Assembly: GCF_937920395.1 (NCBI RefSeq)
Contig: NZ_CALEVF010000050.1
Location: 1-35,116 of the forward strand
DNA from: an uncultured Clostridium sp.
GTDB lineage: Bacteria > Bacillota > Clostridia > Clostridiales > Clostridiaceae
Direction: 5' to 3'
DNA: 35,116 bases
A program made the translations under genes and the position numbers. The stretch's first letter is position 1. The number at the start of each line of letters is the position of its first letter. Positions 30,343 through 35,116 of this stretch are shown here, in pieces. The notes beneath the pieces were generated by a model. It saw only the letters and a program-made list of their open reading frames with translations, was not told the DNA's origin and searched no databases.

Positions 30343-30690
30343 TTAAATTATTTCACCCCACGAACTCTCACTATCTTCAAAGAAAAAATAGTCATCTATA
30401 TTACTCCATACAATAATAGTAATGCATATCTTCTGGTCCCACCTCCTATAAGTCTTAGGTTTATCTTCTAAAAATCCTAAATCCCTATTTATGTCTTGCG
30501 CAGGCATACCAACCTGTAAACTAAAAGGTAACTTATTACCATTAGCATCAAAAGCTAAGTTATCTCTAGCATATATCGTAGCATCTACTATTGGATCATT
30601 CTCTCCGCCACTATACAATTCTACTCCAGCCAACATATAGTTGCTATCATATATCGCATAAGGCTTTATTCTATTCTCTTGTTTCACCAT
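30343..30690 (-). CDS. Hypothetical early protein (115 aa)
   Basis: A 115-residue acidic protein: RIKPYAIYDSNYMLAGVELY, then ENDPIVDATIYARDNLAFDA and a C-terminus with IIVWSNIDDYFFFEDSESSW. It starts 2 nt after the stop of the 147-residue gene. The alternating strands suggest a beta-rich domain. No family is recognised. Function unknown; it belongs to the minus-strand early operon. Confidence 0.6.
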   Translation of the reverse strand: MVKQENRIKPYAIYDSNYMLAGVELYSGGENDPIVDATIYARDNLAFDANGNKLPFSLQVGMPAQDINRDLGFLEDKPKTYRRWDQKICITIIVWSNIDDYFFFEDSESSWGEII

Positions 30691-30692
30691 GG

Positions 30693-31136
30693 CTAAATTA
30701 TTGATAATTGTTTTAATAACCTTGAAAATTCTGATTTATTTTTAATTTTACCTCTAAAAATTAATTCGTCATAATACTTCCATTCTCCCATACAAACATC
30801 TTCATGGGTTTGTTCAATTTCTATGTTCTGATATTCTAACTGACCCGTTAAACAATAATTACTTAATTTATAAGTTCCTTTTCCGTCAAACTTAAACCCA
30901 AAACTTTCTATATCTTCTTTATCTAAGTATTTTACTCTAAACTGTTCTGAATACAGCTCTTCTTCATCAGAATGCTCAATTGCACTATAAGCTATATTCA
31001 CTAAATCAGTATCACAAATCTGCTTATTCCATGTTTCTTTTCTAATTTTACATTGCCATTCACATTCAAACCCAACATGAAATTCCTGAATACTTGGCGT
31101 ATAATATTTTTCTTTTTCTGAAACTTTGTTTTCCAT
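30693..31136 (-). CDS. Conserved early protein (147 aa), MENK family leader
   Basis: A 147-residue protein with YTPSIQEFHVGFECEWQCKI near residues 12-31, a phrase that I recall from many Bacteroidota phage proteins ('YTP.IEEF..GFE.E'), and GTYKLSNYCLTGQLEYQNIE in the middle. The C-terminal half ends GKIKNKSEFSRLLKQL. Its function is unknown in that family. The start region and leader (36 nt) are identical to those of the 80-residue gene at 28054-28296, including the dyad element. A regulated early promoter or translation leader is likely. Confidence 0.66.
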   Translation of the reverse strand: MENKVSEKEKYYTPSIQEFHVGFECEWQCKIRKETWNKQICDTDLVNIAYSAIEHSDEEELYSEQFRVKYLDKEDIESFGFKFDGKGTYKLSNYCLTGQLEYQNIEIEQTHEDVCMGEWKYYDELIFRGKIKNKSEFSRLLKQLSII

Positions 31137-31166
31137 TATTTTATGTTTTTTAATTCAATTTTGAGT
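31131..31166. repeat. 36-nt leader repeat shared with 28291-28326
   Basis: The block from the fifth codon region through the start codon, an A-rich leader and most of the dyad element is identical in both copies. The sequences diverge immediately on either side. Confidence 0.75.
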
Positions 31167-31168
31167 TA
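31152..31168. promoter_or_regulatory. Dyad operator-like element, copy 3 (AATTCAATTTTGAGTTA)
   Basis: The same dyad as at 6444 and 28312, positioned 16-32 nt upstream of ATG 31136. It overlaps the end of the upstream 63-residue gene. Confidence 0.5.
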
Positions 31169-31346
31169 TATTCTTAATTTTTAAATAGTGAGCGTACACC
31201 ATATCATTAATCTTACTTATCGGTCCATAAGGAAAACAAGTTTTATTCCATAATATCCAATCCACATCTTCATCATCCGATTCTGGTAGATAATACCTTA
31301 CTAATTCCTCAGGACTTATATCCTCTATTAATGTTAGCTTCTGCAT
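31155..31346 (-). CDS. Hypothetical small protein (63 aa)
   Basis: A 63-residue acidic protein: MQKLTLIEDISPEELVRYYL, then PESDDEDVDWILWNKTCFPY, ending in a helix. Its 3' end overlaps the dyad element of the next gene. It looks helical with conserved-looking Trp and Pro residues; nothing is recognised. Confidence 0.55.
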   Translation of the reverse strand: MQKLTLIEDISPEELVRYYLPESDDEDVDWILWNKTCFPYGPISKINDMVYAHYLKIKNITQN

Positions 31347-31359
31347 ATAATCAATTTTC

Positions 31360-31379
31360 TACCCGCAACTTCGGCGGTA
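31360..31379 (-). other. Short GC-rich hairpin in the gap after the DnaA-like gene
   Basis: ACCCGC and GCGGTA form a short stem with one bulge around an AACTTCG-type loop in a 75-nt gap. It may be a weak terminator or processing site. No T run of note follows. Confidence 0.3.
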
Positions 31380-31421
31380 CCCTTATTCTTATCTCCCATA
31401 CATACTTATACTCTAATTATC

Positions 31422-31799
31422 TTAAAAGGTCACAATTATTTTCTTATATAATTCTTCAATTTTATTTTTATGATAATTAATCCTATCCATAACACTTAAG
31501 GTAATATTAATAGAGTTCAATAAATTATAATGCTCTTTATATACTTCACTTTTATTAATGTATTTATCATGCATTTTAACTAAATATATCACACTACTAT
31601 GGTCTCTATTTACAACTAAACCTATACTTTCATAACACTCTTCGCCATCTCTTAGTAATTTACAAATCAACGCCCTTGCCTCAACTACCTTAGCTATTCT
31701 ACTACCACTTTTAATATCATTCTCGGAAATATTCAATCCCTTACACACTCTATACATAATAGAGCTTGCGTAAGACTTATTCTTTATTTCAAACCTCAT
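31422..31799 (-). CDS. Stand-alone DnaA domain IV-like DNA-binding protein
   Basis: A 125-residue protein. Residues 34-80 match the DnaA C-terminal (domain IV) pattern: a helix with KVVEARALICKLLRD in place of the usual R..aRqiamyL, then ESIGLVVNRDHSSVIYLVKM. RDHSSVIY (65-72) corresponds to the DnaA signature GGRDHTTVLHA, which reads DnaA boxes, although the Gly-Gly before it is changed to Val-Asn. There is no AAA+ ATPase domain, so it is a DNA-binding module alone. It lies about 0.3 kb from an 861-nt gene-free, repeat-rich region, and could mark a phage origin or compete with host DnaA. The domain call is strong; the role is inferred. Confidence 0.82.
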   Translation of the reverse strand: MRFEIKNKSYASSIMYRVCKGLNISENDIKSGSRIAKVVEARALICKLLRDGEECYESIGLVVNRDHSSVIYLVKMHDKYINKSEVYKEHYNLLNSINITLSVMDRINYHKNKIEELYKKIIVTF

Positions 31800-31832
31800 A
31801 TCTTCTTAGTTTTATATATTACATTACCCCAA

Positions 31833-32105
31833 TTACTTACTAAAATCTTCAATCTTTAAACTAATATTACTCCCTTCTCCAAAATAACTACACCCTAAAC
31901 AATTACCTAATCCATAATGTAATGACGTAACACAGCCTAAACAGCCTCCATGGAACACGTAATGAGCTTTCTCTGACTTATATTGCCTAGCGTACTCCTT
32001 TTCGTTTAATCTCCTTAAATCTTCTAATCTATGAAATTCATCCCACCCTTCCTTAGTCTCAAACCCAAACGTACCTTTGTCACTTATTACTACTCCATAC
32101 CCCAT
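31833..32105 (-). CDS. Small CxxC-pair protein (zinc-binding candidate)
   Basis: A 90-residue protein. Residues 1-45 contain GYGVVISDKGTFGFETKEGW and a helical Arg/Glu-rich stretch (RLEDLRRLNEKEYARQYKSE). The C-terminal third has GGCLGCVTSLHYGLGNCLGC, two CLGC knuckles 12 residues apart, fitting a zinc ribbon or a redox pair. It is the first minus-strand gene next to the gene-free region. Function unknown; a regulatory role is plausible but not shown. Confidence 0.6.
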   Translation of the reverse strand: MGYGVVISDKGTFGFETKEGWDEFHRLEDLRRLNEKEYARQYKSEKAHYVFHGGCLGCVTSLHYGLGNCLGCSYFGEGSNISLKIEDFSK

Positions 32106-32141
32106 ATCTTTTTTCCTACTTATACGTCACAAATAAATAAA

Positions 32142-32163
32142 AGTTACACTTTAGTTACACTTT
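32142..32163. repeat. Tandem 11-nt repeat (AGTTACACTTT twice)
   Basis: Two perfect head-to-tail copies 37 nt upstream of the 90-residue CxxC-pair gene start. They could be tandem binding sites. Confidence 0.7.
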
Positions 32164-32175
32164 CCTAAAAAAAAA

Positions 32176-32250
32176 TATAAAAATATTTTAAGTAAGGTAA
32201 TCCAATTGTTAATTATATCAAAGAAAAAAAATTATAAAAATATTTTAAGT
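32176..32250. repeat. Direct repeats of TATAAAAATATTTTAAGT with A tracts
   Basis: An 18-nt sequence at 32176-32193 and 32233-32250 (period 57), each preceded by an 8-9 nt A tract and followed by GWGG/AAGG-like bases. These AT-rich iterons could be an unwinding element. Confidence 0.65.
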
Positions 32251-32264
32251 GAGGGGACTATATA

Positions 32265-32298
32265 GCCTGCTTTCGAAAAGTATAATCGAAATGCTGGT
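32265..32298. repeat. Interrupted hairpin in the gene-free region
   Basis: GCCTGCTTTCGA (32265-32276) and TCGAAATGCTGGT (32286-32298) pair with one bulge and one mismatch around a 9-nt loop, followed at 32301 by GGGGGG. It stands out from its AT-rich surroundings and may be a structured RNA or an origin hairpin. Confidence 0.5.
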
Positions 32299-32528
32299 AC
32301 GGGGGGAGTCAAAAGCTAAAATAGGTTTTAAGACAAAAGGAATTAGGGATTAGAAAGGAGGGTTTTATACCAGTTAGCTTGTTGGTTTATGGATATGTGT
32401 TTGTTTTATCCTTGTTATATTTTATATAGTCATTACAATAAATTAATACTTTGGTACATCCGCCGCCTTGCATAAACAATTTGTATAGTCCGCCGATAAT
32501 TAATAAGCTCGAACAAACACGCATTTAT

Positions 32529-32545
32529 AATTCAATATTGAATTA
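32529..32545. promoter_or_regulatory. Dyad operator-like element, copy 4 (AATTCAATATTGAATTA)
   Basis: A perfect AATTCAATATTGAATT palindrome in the gene-free region, matching three other copies in the window. It lies far (over 400 nt) from either flanking gene. Confidence 0.5.
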
Positions 32546-32570
32546 GTTTTATATGATACAATTAGCATAG

Positions 32571-32598
32571 CCGTTTACAAACGACTACAATTAGATAA
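32571..32598. repeat. 28-nt repeated motif, copy 1
   Basis: CGTTTACAAACG, itself a dyad, then ACTACAATTAGATAA. The copy at 33758-33785 differs at seven positions, all transitions. Confidence 0.5.
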
Positions 32599-32915
32599 GA
32601 CGCATAAATATCCTAATCGCTTAGAATCGCATAGAATTAATTTAGCGGACTATTGTAAGGTATATTGAAGCTATTAGAATTAGAGATAAGCCTGCCGTTT
32701 ATCCTATATATCTACCACTTATGTAATATATCCAAAAAATAAGAGTTTGGCACGATATTAATTTGAGCATCGGCGGACACTCAACAATACATTCAATCTT
32801 ACACAACTAACGTCAATTAACGTCCAAATCTTATACTAATGTGATGAGTGGTTAAACAAATTTGTTAGTGGTTATATAACTATGCGAAAAGCTTTTATTT
32901 CGTTTCAATCAGTTG

Positions 32916-32923
32916 TATATTTG
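32916..32923 (+). promoter_or_regulatory. -7 promoter box (TATATTTG) for the right-hand early genes
   Basis: TATATTTG lies 43 nt before ATG 32967 and matches TAnnTTTG. TTTCG lies about 16 nt upstream and may be a weak -33 element. The A-rich leader AAACATTTAAAACATAAAG follows. Confidence 0.55.
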
Positions 32924-32966
32924 ATACAAGGAAACAAACTAACATAAACATTTAAAACATAAAGCC

Positions 32967-33347
32967 ATGAACAGAAACACTAAACAAGAGTTAAAAAGCT
33001 TAATCATAGATGCTATTAACGACGGAAGATTAAACGGTAAACCAGTAAGTGAAATACACCACGAAGTGTTTAATACTGATTACTTTATCATAGGACGCTT
33101 TGAAGCTGAAAAATGGTTAATAGCAAACGGCGGAATATTTAACGCAATGGAGGTTATTAAGGACTACGAACAGGACCAGTTTGGCGAAGTTAGTACCGAC
33201 TTATCGGAAGCCGAGCATGTATGTAATATGTATGTATATATCCTAGGAGAAGAGATTATAAACGAATTAAAAGTTATTCGCGATAACTGGGACGCTGATT
33301 GCGATGATGATATTTTACAAGACTTAAAACAAGAGCTTGAAGATTAA
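32967..33347 (+). CDS. Conserved early protein (126 aa)
   Basis: A 126-residue acidic protein: NRNTKQELKSLIIDAINDGR, then DYFIIGRFEAEKWLIANGGI and FGEVSTDLSEAEHVCNMYVY, with a strongly acidic C-terminus. The 'YFIIG...A..WL' and 'FGEV.TDLS.AE.V.NM.VYI.GE' phrases occur in Bacteroidota phage and mobile-element proteins of unknown role. It is the first gene rightward of the gene-free region, with a -7 box upstream and an intrinsic terminator just downstream, so it is expressed alone. The acidic tail could suggest DNA mimicry, but that is speculative. Confidence 0.68.
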   Translation: MNRNTKQELKSLIIDAINDGRLNGKPVSEIHHEVFNTDYFIIGRFEAEKWLIANGGIFNAMEVIKDYEQDQFGEVSTDLSEAEHVCNMYVYILGEEIINELKVIRDNWDADCDDDILQDLKQELED

Positions 33348-33355
33348 AAAGGGCG

Positions 33356-33382
33356 AAACCACCATTTGACTGAGTGGTTTTT
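33356..33382 (+). terminator. Intrinsic terminator after the 126-residue early gene
   Basis: AAACCAC and GTGGTTT form a 7-bp stem, then TTTTT. It starts 8 nt after the stop codon. Confidence 0.8.
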
Positions 33383-33454
33383 ATATAACCCTCGCATAAA
33401 CGACACTTTATTTTTAATTCACTGAGTAAACAAACACTAAAAACCCTAGAAAAC

Positions 33455-33703
33455 ATGAGAAATCCACAAATAACAACTAGACTTAATGCATTAATGATGC
33501 AAGAAAGAGAAGAAAAACATAGCGCGATAGCCTGTATTTTAAGCGCATACAAAGAATTAGGCGTAATTAACTCAATAAACCAAGAATTCGACTGTATATG
33601 TGACCTCCAAGCACTCCATTTAGGTGATCTAAGCCAGATTTTAGGCGACTTAGTTAGTGACTTAGAAAGTAAATTGCACATGAGTATTTTAAAGCGTAAA
33701 TAG
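33455..33703 (+). CDS. Hypothetical early protein (82 aa)
   Basis: An 82-residue protein: NPQITTRLNALMMQEREEKH, then CILSAYKELGVINSINQEFD and a helical end (HLGDLSQILGDLVSDLESKL). All-helical appearance with three Cys. An antisense frame on the minus strand overlaps it but has no plausible leader. It lies between a terminator and the repeated 28-nt motif. Function unknown. Confidence 0.6.
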   Translation: MRNPQITTRLNALMMQEREEKHSAIACILSAYKELGVINSINQEFDCICDLQALHLGDLSQILGDLVSDLESKLHMSILKRK

Positions 33704-33757
33704 TTGATAGTTAGATAGTTGGAGGTATAATAATTATATAATCCTCCCACATATTAG

Positions 33758-33785
33758 TCGTTTGTAAGCGGTTACAATTGGATAA
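33758..33785. repeat. 28-nt repeated motif, copy 2
   Basis: CGTTTGTAAGCG followed by GTTACAATTGGATAA. It aligns with 32571-32598 without gaps and sits about 60 nt upstream of the 78-residue gene. Confidence 0.5.
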
Positions 33786-33846
33786 ATGGGGATATAGGTT
33801 GATTATTTAAAGGGAATTAGTATAAACAATTTAAAACATAAAGATA

Positions 33847-34083
33847 ATGGAAAGTATAGATAAGCGGTTAGGTGGTGTTAGGAGTAACGTAGTAGCTTCT
33901 GATAGCTATTATAAGAAAGAGTTAGATAAATTAAATGAGCCTTTTGGTGATCGTACTTATAGTGTGTGTATATCAGATTATGAAGGAAATAAAACAAAGT
34001 GGTTAAGTCTTAATGTAGAGTATATAGATGAATTAGTATATTACTTACAAGTATTAAGAGAAGGATTAGTAAAAGGTGAGTAA
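33847..34083 (+). CDS. Hypothetical early protein (78 aa)
   Basis: A 78-residue protein: ESIDKRLGGVRSNVVASDSY, then RTYSVCISDYEGNKTKWLSL and VEYIDELVYYLQVLREGL. A short strand pair followed by a helix. Its leader ATAAACAATTTAAAACATAA closely resembles that of the 126-residue gene at 32967. Function unknown. Confidence 0.6.
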   Translation: MESIDKRLGGVRSNVVASDSYYKKELDKLNEPFGDRTYSVCISDYEGNKTKWLSLNVEYIDELVYYLQVLREGLVKGE

Positions 34084-34164
34084 TTGGAACCGCCGCCGAA
34101 GAGCAAAAAGGAATTATAATTTAAACAATAAAATAAACAAATAACCCCCTAAAAATTAGAAATT

Positions 34165-34428
34165 ATGATAACAAAAGACAATTTAACAGAAGTAATGAAC
34201 TTTATTACGGAAGAGCAAATTAACGAAGTAATGGAGGCAAAAAGCGACTATATAAGGCTGAGCGTTTCATCTTACGGAGGCGTAAGACTTGAAACGGTTG
34301 ATATTAACGATGAAGAAAAAGAAGAAAATATTATGGGCACTGGCGGACTAATAGCAGACAAAGACGATTTTTTAAGATTATTTATGGAAAGCGGAAGTTT
34401 GAACCCCTTTATATTGAAATATTGCTAG
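34165..34428 (+). CDS. Hypothetical early protein (87 aa)
   Basis: An 87-residue protein: ITKDNLTEVMNFITEEQINE, then SDYIRLSVSSYGGVRLETVD and an acidic C-terminus with LRLFMESGSLNPFILKYC. The alpha-beta pattern suggests a real domain. It is preceded by TAACCCCCTAAAAATTAGAA, similar to the region before 8705. Function unknown. Confidence 0.6.
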   Translation: MITKDNLTEVMNFITEEQINEVMEAKSDYIRLSVSSYGGVRLETVDINDEEKEENIMGTGGLIADKDDFLRLFMESGSLNPFILKYC

Positions 34429-34469
34429 TAAACAAATTATAATTTAAACCAACTTAATAAATAGAAATC

Positions 34470-34676
34470 ATGGAAGCAATAATAAAAACAACAGCTGTGT
34501 TAATGGCAATTATAGGCACATTTTCATTAGGTATAATGGTTGGAGAAACTAAAAATCAAAATAAATATGAAATGCCCGAAGAGATTGACTTAGTCTCAAT
34601 TGATAGACAGGCACCAGACACAATGATTGCATTTAAAGACAGAAAAGGAACTATTCACTTTGGATTTAAACACTAA
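34470..34676 (+). CDS. Small membrane-anchored early protein (68 aa)
   Basis: An N-terminal hydrophobic segment (TTAVLMAIIGTFSLGIMVGE, about residues 7-26) is followed by a charged C-terminal domain (PEEIDLVSIDRQAPDTMIAF, then KDRKGTIHFGFKH). It is a single-pass protein with a small soluble part. It is followed after 13 nt by the next gene. Function unknown; a role at the host envelope is possible. Confidence 0.58.
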   Translation: MEAIIKTTAVLMAIIGTFSLGIMVGETKNQNKYEMPEEIDLVSIDRQAPDTMIAFKDRKGTIHFGFKH

Positions 34677-34689
34677 AAACTATATAACC

Positions 34690-34908
34690 ATGGAAAAACA
34701 ATTTAGAGATGCCTCCTTTATGATATTTAAAGTAGCATTAAGAGACAATAAAAGAACAGTAAGAGATATTAAAGACGTGCCAGCAGATACAACCGCCGAT
34801 AAGCAACGTAAAATTGATATGATTATGCAAGTAAGACAAATACAACATGATACTATTCGCATGGCAAAAAATGAATACCCTTTAGTTAATTGGATTAAAC
34901 ACGTATAA
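34690..34908 (+). CDS. Hypothetical early protein (72 aa)
   Basis: The preferred start is ATG 34690 (MEKQFRDASFMIFKVALRDN), after ACTATATAACC. An upstream ATG at 34627 lies inside the previous gene and is less likely. The 72-residue protein is helical and basic (DKQRKIDMIMQVRQIQHDTI). It is followed after 2 nt by the next gene. Function unknown. Confidence 0.58.
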   Translation: MEKQFRDASFMIFKVALRDNKRTVRDIKDVPADTTADKQRKIDMIMQVRQIQHDTIRMAKNEYPLVNWIKHV

Positions 34909-34910
34909 TC

Positions 34911-35116
34911 ATGCTAGTAGTAACACTCCCATATAATACAGTAATAAGTTACATGAGATATGATAAAGAAGTTTTATCGTTAGGGTTTAAAAAGCCTGGT
35001 AATGTAATTCAGGAACGGAAGTATAATGCAAATAGCGGTATTGCTCATAAATTAGCTTATTGCAAGTCCGCTAAAGAAGTTTTATCATTTTATTCAAATG
35101 AAATTAAAAAGAAATG
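34911..35116 (+). CDS. Early protein, partial at the right edge
   Basis: ATG at 34911, 2 nt after the previous stop, opens LVVTLPYNTVISYMRYDKEV, then LGFKKPGNVIQERKYNANSG, and runs 68 codons to the window end without a stop. It looks like a soluble alpha/beta domain with a basic helical end. Size and function cannot be judged. Confidence 0.55.
   Translation, partial: MLVVTLPYNTVISYMRYDKEVLSLGFKKPGNVIQERKYNANSGIAHKLAYCKSAKEVLSFYSNEIKKK

Larger units (their letters stand above)
32106..32966. other. 861-nt gene-free region, candidate origin or control region
   Basis: Divergent minus- and plus-strand early-type genes flank it. It holds an 11-nt tandem repeat (32142-32163), an 18-nt A+T-rich direct repeat preceded by A tracts (32176, 32233), a GC-rich interrupted hairpin followed by a G run (32265-32306), a dyad element (32529-32545), a 28-nt motif repeated at 33758 and a plus promoter box (32916-32923). 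CCGCCG or CGGCGG occurs at 32460, 32490 and 32771. I see no convincing gene or tRNA. A DnaA-domain gene lies beside it, which makes an origin plausible. Confidence 0.5.

Noticed and set aside
30145..30471. Plus-strand 108-codon frame opposite early genes
   Set aside because: It covers two minus-strand genes with coherent overlaps, and its composition is that of antisense AT-rich DNA.
32388..32474. 28-codon frame in the gene-free region
   Set aside because: It has no leader, no convincing composition and sits among repeats. It is more likely chance.
32106..32966. tRNA or other classic RNA gene in the gene-free region
   Set aside because: I found no T-loop with matching acceptor stem. The GC-rich patches are CCGCCG clusters, not cloverleaf parts.
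33721..33747. GGAGG/CCTCC inverted repeat as a terminator
   Set aside because: Only 5 bp pair reliably around a 17-nt AT-rich loop and no T run follows. Kept as doubtful.
33274..33750. Minus-strand 158-codon frame
   Set aside because: It runs antisense through two plus-strand genes, a terminator and an inverted repeat. The plus-strand reading has better leaders.
1..35116. Stop-codon reassignment (TAG or TGA), known in some crAss-like phages
   Set aside because: The long structural genes contain no in-frame TAG or TGA, and TAG ends several genes normally, for example at 9319 and 34428.

Overview
The window is a 35 kb piece of an AT-rich tailed-phage genome whose host is most likely a Bacteroidota bacterium (Flavobacterium- or Cellulophaga-like). 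The structural genes look like those of crAss-like podoviruses (Crassvirales): a roughly 490-residue HK97-fold-type capsid protein, a 740-residue portal, a P22 gp4-like tail tubular protein and a giant muzzle/stabilisation-type tail protein that runs off the left edge. Several intergenic gaps carry TAnnTTTG boxes, the Bacteroidota -7 promoter element, and leaders are A-rich with few Shine-Dalgarno sequences. No tRNA, CRISPR array or integrase was seen. TAG appears to act as a normal stop. All family names come from reading the sequence; no database search was possible.

Layout. (1) 1-6396, minus strand: muzzle-like protein (partial), tail tubular protein and two further neck/tail proteins in an overlapping operon. 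(2) 6486-9319, plus strand: an accessory block of about ten small genes set inside the structural module, ending in a ribbon-helix-helix-like protein. (3) 9300-11965, minus: lysis module (spanin-like protein, holin-like membrane proteins, peptidoglycan-hydrolase candidate). (4) 11989-17715, minus: fibre-like and virion proteins, a neck/ring candidate and a SAP/HeH-ended protein, separated by terminator/promoter pairs. (5) 17777-19111, plus: an inserted cassette with a structured leader RNA, an HNH-AP2 endonuclease and two small genes. (6) 19131-26946, minus: capsid, scaffold candidate, portal, TerL and a TerS candidate, with a homing-endonuclease remnant behind the portal. (7) 27017-27438, plus: a broken P63C-domain gene. 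(8) 27428-32105, minus: small early-type genes including a PD-(D/E)XK nuclease and a stand-alone DnaA domain IV-like protein. (9) 32106-32966: an 861-nt gene-free region rich in repeats and hairpins, a candidate replication origin or control region. (10) 32967-35116, plus: small early-type genes, the last one cut by the window edge.

How it fits together: the minus-strand late genes package DNA (TerS/TerL), build the head (scaffold, capsid, portal), the neck and tail, and lyse the cell. The genes around the gene-free region look like takeover and replication functions. The plus-strand islands inside the late region use a different bipartite promoter-like motif (GTAACCTTTT, 11 nt, CGTTTAA), found three times. 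This suggests separately regulated accessory cargo.
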